Shown one piece after another: positions 14,893 to 23,683 of a stretch of DNA of 64,000 nucleotides (positions within the stretch are counted from its first letter, which is position 1; each line of letters opens with the position of its first letter). The DNA comes from Microbacterium hydrocarbonoxydans (GTDB lineage: Bacteria; Actinomycetota; Actinomycetes; Actinomycetales; Microbacteriaceae). A model generated the notes under the pieces. The model saw nothing but the letters and a program-made list of their open reading frames with translations. It did no database searches and was not told the origin of the DNA. The DNA lies in contig NZ_LR882982.1 of the NCBI RefSeq assembly GCF_904831005.1, positions 2,170,001 to 2,234,000 of the forward strand, read 5' to 3'. A program made the translations under genes and the position numbers.

Positions 14893-16100
14893 GCGAGGGC
14901 CTTTCCGGATTCGGCGAGGGATGCCTGCACGTCGGCGAGCGAGGCGGCGAAGAGCTCACGGAACTCGGCGAGTTCGGCGTCTCCGATGGTGAGAGCCGGG
15001 GCGATGCGCACCGTCTCGGGGTTGGCGGCGTTCACGATGAGGCCACGCTCCTGGGCGGCGGCGACCACGTCGTTCGCGACGGGCGCGCTCAGCCCGACGC
15101 CGATGAGCAGTCCGCGACCGCGCACGCCGGTGATGAGCGGCGATTCCAGCCCGAGGATGATCTCGCGGAGTTGCTCACCACGGCGCGCCGCGTTCTCGAC
15201 GAGGCCGGCGTCCTCGATCTCGGTGAGCACGGCGTCGGCCACGGCGGTGGCCAGCGGGTTGCCGCCGAACGTCGAGCCGTGCGAACCGGGCGTGAAGAGC
15301 GAGCTCGCCGCACCGTACGTGACGAGAGCGCCGATCGGGAAGCCTCCGCCGATCCCCTTCGCGAGCGTGATCGCGTCGGGCGTGATGCCTTCGTGGCTGA
15401 AGCCGAACCAGGCACCGGTACGGCCCGCGCCGGTCTGGATCTCGTCGACGATCAGCAGCGCGCCGTGCTTCAGCGTCAGCGAGCGCGCGGCCTGCAGATA
15501 GCCGTGCGGAAGCTCGACCACCCCTGCCTCGCCCTGGATCGGCTCGACGATCACCGCGGCGACGCGGTCGTCGATCGCAGCCTCCAGCGCCTCGACGGTC
15601 GCGGGGATGTGCTCCACTCCCCCGGGCATCGGCTCGAACGGAGCGCGCATCGCGGCCTTGGCCGTCAGCGCGAGCGAGCCCATGGTGCGTCCGTGGAACC
15701 CGTTCTCGAGAGCGATGATGCGCGGCTTCTCCGCACCACCGTGCAGTCGAGCGAGCTTGAACGCGGCCTCGTTCGCCTCGGCACCCGAGTTCGAGAAGAA
15801 CACGCGGCCGTCGATCCCGGCACCGGCGAGGCGCTTCAGGCGTGCGGCGAGCGCGAGCTGAGAGGGGGTCGCGAAGTAGTTGGACACGTGCGCGAGAGTC
15901 GCGGCCTGCCTCGACACGGCCTCCACGAACACCGGATGCGCGTGGCCGAGCGAGGTCACCGCGATTCCGGCGAGGAAGTCGAGGTGACGTCTGCCCTCGG
16001 AATCCCAGAGGTACGACCCCTCACCGCGGGTGAGCATCGCCAGACGCGGCCCTGCGTTCAGGACCAGATCGCTCGCTGCGTCATCCTGCCAATTGCTCAT
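14889..16100 (-). CDS. argD: acetylornithine aminotransferase
   Basis: PLP enzyme that converts N-acetylglutamate semialdehyde to N-acetylornithine using glutamate. The 403-residue protein is of normal length for this class III aminotransferase. The cofactor lysine lies in [13 protein letters not shown] (near residue 250), preceded by the [15 protein letters not shown] pyridine-binding segment with its Asp. [13 protein letters not shown] holds the phosphate-binding turn. It overlaps argB and argF by 4 bases on either side. Confidence 0.95.
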
Positions 16101-17014
16101 GCGTTCGTCCCTGCGCTTCCCAAGACCACTTCTGTTCCGATTCCCTTGCTGGTGAAGAGTTCGACGAGCACCGAGTGCGGCACTCGTCCGTCGATGATGG
16201 CAGCGGCATCGACGCCGCCTTCGATCGCATCCAGGCAGGCCTTCATCTTCGGGATCATGCCGGATTCGAGTGTCGGCAGCATCTGGATGAGTGCCTCGGA
16301 CGTGAGGTGCGAGACGAGCGAGTCTCGATTGGGCCAGTCGGCGTAGAGCCCGGGGACATCCGTGAGGATGACGAGCTTGCGCGCCTTGAGCGCCACCGCG
16401 AGGGCGGCCGCCGCGGCATCCGCGTTCACGTTCAGCGACTGACCGGGGTGATCGAGATCGGGCGCGATGCTCGAGACCACGGGCACACGACCGGCCGCGA
16501 GATGATCGAGCACGGGCGTGGGGTCGACCTCGACGACATCGCCGACTCGACCGAGATCGATCTCCTCGCCGTCGATCACGACGCCGCGACGCCGCCCGCC
16601 GAACAGGCCCGCGTCCTCACCGCTGAGCCCGGTCGCGATCGGACCGTGCGAGTTGATCTTCGAGACCAGCTGCGGGTTGACCTGACCGGTGAGCACCATG
16701 CGCACGACGCCGATCGCCTCGGTGTTGGTGACCCGGTAGCCGCCCTTGAACTCGCTCGGGATCTCGAGCCGCTGCAGCATGTCTGAGATCTGCGGTCCAC
16801 CGCCGTGCACGACGACCGGCAGCACGCCCACATACCGGAGGTACGCGATGTCCTGCGCGAAGGCTTCCTGCAGCTCGTCCGACACCATCGCATTGCCGCC
16901 GTACTTGACGACGACGATCTGGTCGCGGAACTTCTTCAGCCACGGGAGCGATTCGATCAGGGTCGCCGCCTTGACCGCGGCGACATCGGGCGTCGTGTCC
17001 TGGATGTCGGTCAT
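16097..17014 (-). CDS. argB: acetylglutamate kinase
   Basis: Phosphorylates N-acetylglutamate, normally the arginine-feedback-controlled step of the cyclic pathway. The 305-residue protein carries the amino-acid-kinase motifs VVKYGGNAM (residues about 36-44) and [10 protein letters not shown] (about 68-77), plus the C-terminal GMIPKMKAC with its catalytic Lys. The N-terminal helix that lets hexameric versions bind arginine appears present (about residues 12-32), so feedback control is likely. It overlaps argJ and argD by 4 bases each. Confidence 0.95.
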   Translation of the reverse strand: MTDIQDTTPDVAAVKAATLIESLPWLKKFRDQIVVVKYGGNAMVSDELQEAFAQDIAYLRYVGVLPVVVHGGGPQISDMLQRLEIPSEFKGGYRVTNTEAIGVVRMVLTGQVNPQLVSKINSHGPIATGLSGEDAGLFGGRRRGVVIDGEEIDLGRVGDVVEVDPTPVLDHLAAGRVPVVSSIAPDLDHPGQSLNVNADAAAAALAVALKARKLVILTDVPGLYADWPNRDSLVSHLTSEALIQMLPTLESGMIPKMKACLDAIEGGVDAAAIIDGRVPHSVLVELFTSKGIGTEVVLGSAGTNA

Positions 17015-18168
17015 GAGGCGTAGGCGCTGTTCTCGTGCACGTAATCGTGGGTGAGGTCGTTCGTGAGGATGGTCGCGGTGGCCTCGCCGACCTTGAGATC
17101 GATCACGAGGTGCGTGGCGCGGGGTGCGAGATCGACCTCTTCACGCGGACGGTCCGGCCCGCCCTCGCTGCACACGCGCACGCCGTTCATCCAGACGTCG
17201 ACGTCGTACGGGTCGAACTGCGCGCTCGTCGTGCCGATCGCGGCCAGCACCCGACCCCAGTTGGGGTCGTTCCCGAAGATCGCCGCTTTGAAGAGGTTGT
17301 TGCGTGCGACCGACCGGCCGACCTCGACGGCCTCGCCCTCGGTCGCCGCGTGCTGCACCTCGATGGTGATGTCGTGGCTCGCGCCTTCGGCATCTCCCTG
17401 CAGCTTGACCGCGAGCTCCTGGCACAGTTCCGCGAGGGCGGTGGAGAAGTCCTTGAGGTCGGGCGCGACGCCGGAGGCGCCGTTGGCCAGCAGCGTGACC
17501 TGGTCGTTCGTCGACATGCAGCCGTCGGAGTCGAGGCGGTCGAACGTCGTGCCGGTCGCGAATCGCAATGCGGCGTCCGCCTCGAGCGGCTCGAGCACGG
17601 CATCCGTCGTGATGACCACGAGCATCGTGGCGAGCCCCGGAGCGAGCATGCCCGCGCCCTTGGCCATGCCGCCGATGGTCCACCCGTCACGGCTGATCAC
17701 GGCCGTCTTGGAGACGCTGTCGGTGGTCATGATCGCTTCGGCCGCGACGCCACCGCCTTCGGTCGACAGCGCGGCGATCGCCTGTTCTGTGCCGGAGAGC
17801 ACCTTGGCGCGGAAGACCTCGTCGCCCACTCCGATCAGGCCCGTCGAGCAGACCAGCACGTCGCCCGCGCTGATGCCCAGCAGCTCTGCCGCCTTCTCAG
17901 CGGTCTGGTGCGTGGTCTGGAAGCCGAAGCTGCCGGTGAAGCAGTTCGCTCCCCCGGAGTTCAGCACGACGGCTTCGACGACTCGATCGGCGACCGCCTG
18001 CTGCGACCAGATGATCGGGTTCGCCTTGGCCCGGTTGCTGGTGAAGACGGCGGCTCCGACCTTGCGCGGGCCGCGGTTGACCACGACGGCGACGTCGGGC
18101 TTGCCGGTCGATTTCAGACCCGCGGCGACTCCTGCCGCCTCGAATCCTGCGGGGGCGGTGACGCTCAC
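17011..18168 (-). CDS. argJ: glutamate N-acetyltransferase / ornithine acetyltransferase
   Basis: Recycles the acetyl group from N-acetylornithine to glutamate, giving the cyclic arginine pathway; some homologues also use acetyl-CoA. The 385-residue precursor is cut by itself at a conserved Thr to alpha and beta chains; the context [12 protein letters not shown] is present near residue 145-155. Other family marks are GGANCFTG and KGAGMLAPG. The start overlaps the end of argC by 4 bases. With argJ present no argE is needed, and none is seen. Confidence 0.95.
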   Translation of the reverse strand: MSVTAPAGFEAAGVAAGLKSTGKPDVAVVVNRGPRKVGAAVFTSNRAKANPIIWSQQAVADRVVEAVVLNSGGANCFTGSFGFQTTHQTAEKAAELLGISAGDVLVCSTGLIGVGDEVFRAKVLSGTEQAIAALSTEGGGVAAEAIMTTDSVSKTAVISRDGWTIGGMAKGAGMLAPGLATMLVVITTDAVLEPLEADAALRFATGTTFDRLDSDGCMSTNDQVTLLANGASGVAPDLKDFSTALAELCQELAVKLQGDAEGASHDITIEVQHAATEGEAVEVGRSVARNNLFKAAIFGNDPNWGRVLAAIGTTSAQFDPYDVDVWMNGVRVCSEGGPDRPREEVDLAPRATHLVIDLKVGEATATILTNDLTHDYVHENSAYAS

Positions 18169-19217
18169 GGTGCGACTCCGTTCACTGAGAGGGCGCGGGA
18201 CTCGGGCAGCCCCAACGCGAGGTTCATGGATTGGACGGCAGCGCCTGCGGTGCCCTTGACGAGGTTGTCGACCGCGGTGACCACCGTCACGCGGTTCGCC
18301 GCCCGGTCGATCGCCAGGCCGATCAGTGCGGTGTTGGCTCCGAGCACGTCGGCGGTGCGGGGGAACTGACCGGAGGGCAGCAGCTGCACGAATGTCTCAT
18401 CCCCATAGGCGTCTTCCCATGCGGCGCGGACCTCGGCATCGCTGACACCGTCGACGAGGGGAGCCGTCGATGTCGCGAGGATTCCCCGCGACATCGGAAC
18501 GAGCACCGGGGTGAACGAGACGCGGATGCCGTCGGGGGCAGCGCCGGACGCCGCGGCGAGAGCCTGACGGATCTCGGGGATGTGCCGGTGGGTGCCGCCC
18601 ACCGCATACGGGTTCGCGCTGCCGAGTATCTCGCCGGCAAGCAGGTTGGTCTTGAGGCTCTTCCCCGCACCCGACGGGCCGACGGCGAGCACCGAGACGA
18701 TGTCACCCGGATCGACCACGCCCGCGGCGACACCGGGGGCAAGGCTCAGGCTCACGGTCGAGGCGTTGCAGCCCGGGGCCGCGATCCGCGTCGCTCCGCG
18801 CAGCGTCTCACGCTGCTTGACGCCGCCGACGAGCAGCTCCGGAACGCCGTAGGCCCACGGTTCGTGGAAGTCTCCGCCGTAGAACGCGTCCCAGGAAGCC
18901 TGTGAGGTGAGGCGATGATCGGCCCCGGCGTCGATCACGAGCGGAGTGTCGCCCAGCGCGTCCGTGTACTGGCCCGACTGGCCGTGCGGCAGCGCGAGGA
19001 ACACGATGTCGTGGCCGGCGAGGATCTCGGGGGTGGTGTCCTGCAGGGTGAGGTGGGCGAGCGACCGCAGGTGCGGCTGGTGCTGCACGAGGGGCTGGCC
19101 GGCGTTCGAGTGCGCGGTCACGGTGCGGATCTCGATGTCGGGATGAGACGCGAGGAGGCGCAGGATCTCGCCGCCCGCGTAGCCGGATGCGCCGGAGACG
19201 GCGACGGAGTACGTCAT
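18165..19217 (-). CDS. argC: N-acetyl-gamma-glutamyl-phosphate reductase
   Basis: NADPH-dependent reduction of N-acetylglutamyl phosphate to the semialdehyde. The 350-residue protein has the dinucleotide-binding start [16 protein letters not shown] and the active-site cysteine in APGCNAST (near residue 150). It is the first gene of argCJBDFH, and all joints in the operon overlap by 1-4 bases. A TAAGGT hexamer lies 6 bases upstream of the ATG, so the message is probably leaderless. I see no clear ARG-box palindrome in the 240 bases upstream. Confidence 0.95.
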   Translation of the reverse strand: MTYSVAVSGASGYAGGEILRLLASHPDIEIRTVTAHSNAGQPLVQHQPHLRSLAHLTLQDTTPEILAGHDIVFLALPHGQSGQYTDALGDTPLVIDAGADHRLTSQASWDAFYGGDFHEPWAYGVPELLVGGVKQRETLRGATRIAAPGCNASTVSLSLAPGVAAGVVDPGDIVSVLAVGPSGAGKSLKTNLLAGEILGSANPYAVGGTHRHIPEIRQALAAASGAAPDGIRVSFTPVLVPMSRGILATSTAPLVDGVSDAEVRAAWEDAYGDETFVQLLPSGQFPRTADVLGANTALIGLAIDRAANRVTVVTAVDNLVKGTAGAAVQSMNLALGLPESRALSVNGVAP

Positions 19218-19410
19218 GCTTCTACCTTAACGGTCGGACCCCTCATCGAATGCGGGGGCAGTGTCGGGAACCGGGGCGGCGACACCGGCACTCGACCGCC
19301 GTGCGTGTGCAGGCAGAAGCGCAGGGTCGCCTAGAGTCGGCGGCCGCTGCGGCGTCGGCGCACGGAGATGACGCTCGGAACGAGCGTCAGAGATGCGGTG
19401 GCGGCCGAAG

Positions 19411-19446
19411 GCATGCCGCGACGATAGCGCGCTCGTCGCGGCATGC
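19411..19446. terminator. hairpin after the thiamine operon
   Basis: GCATGCCGCGACGA (19411-19424) and its exact complement (19433-19446) flank an 8-base loop, 14 bases beyond the stop of the thiamine fusion gene. A smaller stem (GACGCTC..GAGCGTC) lies about 25 bases further on. No T-run follows. It probably separates the thi operon from argC, whose promoter must lie just downstream. Confidence 0.6.
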
Positions 19447-19460
19447 GCAAATTCGAGTCG

Positions 19461-21611
19461 TCACAGCGGCGCTGCGGGGCCGAACGGTGCGGCGAAGAAG
19501 GCGAGCTCGTGACCGTTCGACGCGTCGAAGGCTCGGATCATCCGATGCCGGGTGGCCGGGTCGGCCGTCACCGCGGCGTCGATGACGAGAGCGATCGCCT
19601 GGTCCGTCGCATCCTCGAACGCCGGGTCGGCGTAGGTCGCGAGCCACGACGCATACGGGTGCCGGGGATCGCTCGCATACTCGCCGAACTCCCCCGCGTG
19701 CAGTCGCCGGCCGAGATCGGTGTAGAGCCAGAAGCACGGCAGCACCGCGGCGATGAGCTCGGCGTAGTCGCCGCCGAACGCCACGGAGCGCAGGTGGTCG
19801 AGATACGCGACGGTCGCCGGAGCAGGCGTGACGTCGGACGTCGCCGCATCCACGCCGGCGCCCGGGGCCAGCCACGACGCGTGCAGCTCCAGCTCGCCGG
19901 TGATCGCCCCCTCGGCAGAGCGCGCCCAGAAGGCCTGTTCGTGCGGAGTCGGAGCGAGACGCGAGGCTTCGGCGAGCACGCGAGCGTACTCCCGCAGGTA
20001 CAGCGCATCCTGCGCGAGGTAGAACAGGAAGGGTTCGCGAGCGAGGGTGCCGTCTGCCAGGCCGCGGATGAACGGCAGCTCATCGATACCCGCCCTCACG
20101 TCGGCCGTGCGCGCCCACCACTCGGCGCGGATCCGCTCCGCCGTGTCCCCGGTCTCGAGTCCGCCGCGTCGCCACAGCCCCGCGAGATGACTGACCGGTC
20201 CGTGACCGCGTCCGACGTGCAGCGTCTCGCTCTCGCGCAGCGCCTCGCGCAGCCACGCCCGGGCCGAGGCGACGGCGTCGACCGCCGTCTCGCCGCGCGC
20301 GAGACGCGTGGCCAGCGCCGACGAGAGCGAACACCCGGTGCCGTGCGTGTTCGCGGTGCGGATCCGGGTGCCGGGGAACTCCCGCCGTACTCCCCTCGCT
20401 GCGTCCACGAGCGCATCGGGGACGTCGCGTGCGTCGAGGTGCCCTCCCTTCACGAGAACCGCAGCCCCGATCATCGTCGACACATCCTGGGCTGCGGCGA
20501 GCGCGTCGTCCCACCCCGTGACTGCGCGCCCGGCCAGCACCGCGAGCTCATCGAGGTTGGGGGTCACGATGTGTGCACGTCGGAGCAGATCGCCGAGCGC
20601 CGCCTCGGCATCCTGATCGAGCAGCCTGTCGCCGCTCGTGGCGACCATCACCGGATCGAGGACGACGATCGGCGGCCGAACCGCGTCGAGCCAGTCGGCG
20701 ACCGTGCGGATGACCTCGGCATTCGCCAGCATTCCGACCTTGACCGCGTCGACGACGATGTCGTCGGAGATCGCGTCGAGCTGCTCACGCAGGAAGGTCG
20801 CGGGTGGCACATGCACGCCCCGCACACCGACGGTGTTCTGGGCCGTGAGGGCGGTCAGGGCCGCCATGCCGTAACCGCCGTTCGCCGCGATCGACTTGAG
20901 GTCGGCCTGGATCCCCGCTCCGCCGGACGGGTCGCTGCCGGCGATGCTGAGCACCCGCGGCGTGCCCGCCGCACGCCATCGACGAACGAAAGCGTCTGCG
21001 GTCTCGGACGGATCCGTGGCCGCGCACAGCGCCGAGACCACAGCGAGTCCGGCCGCCCCCGCTCCCCGCAGCGGCTCCGTGTCATCGATGCCCACGCCTC
21101 CGATCGCCACGCACGGCAGACAGGTCGTCTCCACGAGGGCACGGAAGCCCTCGACGCCGAGTGCCGGCGGGTGGTCGCGCTTGGTGGTGGTGGGGCGGAT
21201 GACCCCCACACCCAGGTAGTCGACCGTGCCTGGCGGCAGCGCGCGCACGGTCTCGAACTGCTCGTGGGTGTTCGCTGTGAGGCCGATGAGCGCCTCGTCG
21301 CCCAGAGCTTCCCGCGCGCGCAGGACCGACGCATCCCCCTGCCCGAGGTGCACACCGTCGACCTTCGCGCCCTGAGCACGCGCGGCGAGGGCAGCGTCGA
21401 GCCGGTCGTTCACGACGAGGAGAGCACGTCCGTCGATCACGCGCGAGAGCTCGACGAGCTGCGCCGTCGTCTCGGCATCCGTGGCGGTCTTGTCACGCAG
21501 CTGCACGATGCGCACACCGCCGTCGACGGCACGGCGCACGGTCTCCACGACGCCGCGTGCGCCGCAGAGCTCCGGATCCGTGACCAGATACAACGAGAGG
21601 TCCGCGATCAC
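19461..21611 (-). CDS. ThiE-ThiD-TenA trifunctional thiamine biosynthesis protein
   Basis: Single 716-residue chain with three enzymes of thiamine synthesis and salvage. Residues 1-212 are thiamine-phosphate synthase (ThiE; VQLRDK, VNDRLD, VHLGQGD and the glycine loop IGGVGI). Residues 213-475 are hydroxymethylpyrimidine (phosphate) kinase (Thi[20 protein letters not shown], then the anion hole [12 protein letters not shown]). Residues about 485-716 are TenA aminopyrimidine hydrolase ([11 protein letters not shown] holds the active Cys). Together they turn salvaged pyrimidine and thiazole into thiamine phosphate. It overlaps thiM by 4 bases and shares its riboswitch. Each domain keeps its main motifs, so none looks degenerate. 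Confidence 0.93.
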   Translation of the reverse strand: MIADLSLYLVTDPELCGARGVVETVRRAVDGGVRIVQLRDKTATDAETTAQLVELSRVIDGRALLVVNDRLDAALAARAQGAKVDGVHLGQGDASVLRAREALGDEALIGLTANTHEQFETVRALPPGTVDYLGVGVIRPTTTKRDHPPALGVEGFRALVETTCLPCVAIGGVGIDDTEPLRGAGAAGLAVVSALCAATDPSETADAFVRRWRAAGTPRVLSIAGSDPSGGAGIQADLKSIAANGGYGMAALTALTAQNTVGVRGVHVPPATFLREQLDAISDDIVVDAVKVGMLANAEVIRTVADWLDAVRPPIVVLDPVMVATSGDRLLDQDAEAALGDLLRRAHIVTPNLDELAVLAGRAVTGWDDALAAAQDVSTMIGAAVLVKGGHLDARDVPDALVDAARGVRREFPGTRIRTANTHGTGCSLSSALATRLARGETAVDAVASARAWLREALRESETLHVGRGHGPVSHLAGLWRRGGLETGDTAERIRAEWWARTADVRAGIDELPFIRGLADGTLAREPFLFYLAQDALYLREYARVLAEASRLAPTPHEQAFWARSAEGAITGELELHASWLAPGAGVDAATSDVTPAPATVAYLDHLRSVAFGGDYAELIAAVLPCFWLYTDLGRRLHAGEFGEYASDPRHPYASWLATYADPAFEDATDQAIALVIDAAVTADPATRHRMIRAFDASNGHELAFFAAPFGPAAPL

Positions 21612-22456
21612 AGCGCGCGCTCCTCGACGCGCGCCGCGGCGGCGATGTCATGCCGCCCGATCGACGCGAGCGCGTCGAGGAGCTCGACGGCGAAACTGCC
21701 GGGACCCGAGGCCCGTGCGGCGGCGCGCTCGGCGGCGACCGTGTACACCAGGCTCGCAGACGCGACGGCGGTGAGCGGGTCAGTCCCTTCCGTGCGAGCG
21801 GTGCCCAGGAAGGCGGCCATCACGGCGCCCAGCGCACACCCACCCCCGGTGACCCTGGTGAGCAGCTCGTCGCCGTTCGCGATCCGCACGACGCGGCGCC
21901 CGTCGGTGATCAGGTCGACGGCGCCCGAGACGGCGACCACCGAGCCGTACCGCGCGGCGAGCGCCAGCGCGGCGTCAGACGCCGCATCCGTCGTGTCGGT
22001 CGCGTCGACTCCTCGCCCGCCGGCGCTGAGCCCTGCGAGCGCGAGGATCTCTGAGGCATTGCCCCTGATCGCCGTGGGGCGCGAGGCGACGAGGTCGTGC
22101 GCGAGCGCCGTGCGCACCGGCAGCGCCCCGATGGCGACCGGGTCGAGCACCCAGGGAGTGCCTGCGGCGGACGCACCGGCGACGGCTTCGATGCTCGCTG
22201 CCCGCTGCTCGGGGGTCGGAGTGCCGAGGTTGATCAGCACCCCGGAGGCGACGCCCGCGAACAGCCCCGCCTCGTCGACGATGTCGACCATCGCCGGGGC
22301 GGCACCGAGCGCCAGCAGGACGTTGGCCGTGAAGCCGGTCACCACGGCATTCGTGATGCAGTGGGTCAACGGCGGCGCGGTGCGCAGCGCGGACAGGAGG
22401 TCCGCGGCTGAGGCCACGACGGTCGATTCGGATTCCGGACGCAGACGATCGCTCAT
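21608..22456 (-). CDS. thiM: hydroxyethylthiazole kinase
   Basis: Phosphorylates 4-methyl-5-hydroxyethylthiazole, the thiazole salvage step feeding ThiE in the next gene. The 282-residue protein has the family's HCITNAVV near residue 32 and the ribokinase-like [16 protein letters not shown] near 225, with the catalytic Cys in GGGCALG. It is the first gene after a TPP riboswitch, and its Shine-Dalgarno (AAGGGA) lies inside that element's last helix. Confidence 0.94.
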   Translation of the reverse strand: MSDRLRPESESTVVASAADLLSALRTAPPLTHCITNAVVTGFTANVLLALGAAPAMVDIVDEAGLFAGVASGVLINLGTPTPEQRAASIEAVAGASAAGTPWVLDPVAIGALPVRTALAHDLVASRPTAIRGNASEILALAGLSAGGRGVDATDTTDAASDAALALAARYGSVVAVSGAVDLITDGRRVVRIANGDELLTRVTGGGCALGAVMAAFLGTARTEGTDPLTAVASASLVYTVAAERAAARASGPGSFAVELLDALASIGRHDIAAAARVEERAL

Positions 22457-22460
22457 TGCG

Positions 22461-22537
22461 ACATCCCTTCGCTAGTACGAACTAGATCAGGTTCGACGGG
22501 TCTGTTCTCAGCCGCGGATGCGGCACCCCGTGTCACT
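22461..22537 (-). promoter_or_regulatory. TPP (THI-box) riboswitch
   Basis: In the minus-strand RNA the conserved elements occur in order: ACACGGGGTGCC, then CGGCTGAGAACAGACCCGT, then CGAACCTGATCTAGTTCGTA and CTAGCGAAGGGATGT. The CUGAGA and ACCUGAU cores are both intact. The 3' strand of helix P1 contains the thiM ribosome binding site, so bound thiamine pyrophosphate should block translation of thiM and the fused gene. The aptamer ends 5 bases before the thiM ATG. Confidence 0.93.
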
Positions 22538-22564
22538 CGTTCGAAGTCTATCGATGAGCATCGC

Positions 22565-23533
22565 TCAGGCGAGTCGCTCCAGGAGCCTCAGTTCGTCGGC
22601 ACGCGTCAGCCCTGCGCGTCTGTCCCGGTCGACGCCGCGGTCCTGCTCGTCCGCGATCACGGTCGCGACGGTGTCGTCCAGTGAGCGCAGTGCACCTCCG
22701 GAGGCGGAGTAGCGGGCATGAGACCGTGTCATGAATCCGGTCAGCTCAGCAGGGAGCCACAGCGGCAGCGAGCGCTCCCCCGCCCAGTATGCGACCCCGT
22801 TCTCCCTGAGCCAGGAGTCGTCGGCCTCGACCGTGTCACCCCGATGCCCCGCGCCTCGGCGCACGGCATCGAGCACATCGGCCAACGGGAGACGGTCGCC
22901 GACCGCGTTGACCGTGCCGCTCGCCGTCGTCGTCGCGATGAACTCGGACAGATCGTCGACGTCGATGATCTGAGCGCTGCGTCCCTCGGCGCGCGGGACG
23001 AGCACAGGAGCATCCTCCGAGCGCAGGAAGGCCGCTGCCCAGTAGCCGAAGCGGTCGCTCGGGTCGCCCTCGCCGACGATCAGTCCCGGACGGACGATCA
23101 AGGCGCGATCGCCCACACTGCGGCGCACGGCGTTCTCGGCCGCCACCTTCTGGGCGCCGTAGTCATAGTCGTCACCCGGGCCGGCCGGCGCGAGCAGCGG
23201 GGCCGTCTCGTCGGCGCCGATCGTCGCGTCGTCGGAATAGACCGATATCGACGACACGAAGGTCCATCTCCCCGCTCTCCCGGCAAGTGCGCCCAGCGCC
23301 GCCTCGACGTGCCCTGCATCGGAGGAGACGTCGATCACATGATCCCAGTCACGACCTGCCACGGCGTCGTACGCGGTGGGATCATCCCTGTCGGCCAGGA
23401 CGAGGCTCGCCCCCTCCGGCGAGGGGCGCCCGCCCCGCGCGAAGCACATGACGGTCGCTCCGTTCACCAGCATCCGTCGGGCGATACGGCTCGACAACCA
23501 GCCGGTTCCGCCCAGGATCAGCACATCTGTCAT
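22565..23533 (-). CDS. NAD-dependent epimerase/dehydratase family protein
   Basis: A 322-residue extended short-chain dehydrogenase-like protein; the substrate is unknown. It starts with the nucleotide-binding MTDVLILGGTGWLSSRI. It has the Ser of SSISVYS near residue 95 and the Tyr/Lys pair in YDYGAQK near 125, so the catalytic set looks complete. The glycine motif is the GGTGWLS type seen in isoflavone-reductase-like and RNA-binding plant homologues. Start at 23533 avoids a two-residue extension. It ends only about 28 bases before the riboswitch, so thiM transcription may begin inside it or read through from it. Confidence 0.75.
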   Translation of the reverse strand: MTDVLILGGTGWLSSRIARRMLVNGATVMCFARGGRPSPEGASLVLADRDDPTAYDAVAGRDWDHVIDVSSDAGHVEAALGALAGRAGRWTFVSSISVYSDDATIGADETAPLLAPAGPGDDYDYGAQKVAAENAVRRSVGDRALIVRPGLIVGEGDPSDRFGYWAAAFLRSEDAPVLVPRAEGRSAQIIDVDDLSEFIATTTASGTVNAVGDRLPLADVLDAVRRGAGHRGDTVEADDSWLRENGVAYWAGERSLPLWLPAELTGFMTRSHARYSASGGALRSLDDTVATVIADEQDRGVDRDRRAGLTRADELRLLERLA

Positions 23534-23620
23534 GCACATATGTGATCAGCATCTGAGCGTGAGGGAAAGGGTCTTCCGCTCACGGCGGATGCTGTGCTGA
23601 CCTTCGCCGTCTCTCCGAGA

Positions 23621-23670
23621 CGCGAACTGCATCCCGCGGTCGGACACACCGGCGTGGGATGCAGTTCGCG
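23621..23670. terminator. hairpin after pheT
   Basis: A perfect 15-base inverted repeat, CGCGAACTGCATCCC at 23621-23635 and its complement at 23656-23670. The loop (20 bases) can itself pair in part (GGTC-GG...CCGG). It starts 14 bases past the pheT stop. There is no T-run, so termination could also involve Rho. Confidence 0.6.
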
Positions 23671-23683
23671 TGCGGCGCTGCTG

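Noticed and set aside
19443..22475. 1,010-codon open frame on the plus strand
   Set aside because: It is antisense to the thiamine fusion and thiM, whose domains are complete. Its translation is low-complexity and Arg-rich, as expected from a high-GC shadow frame.
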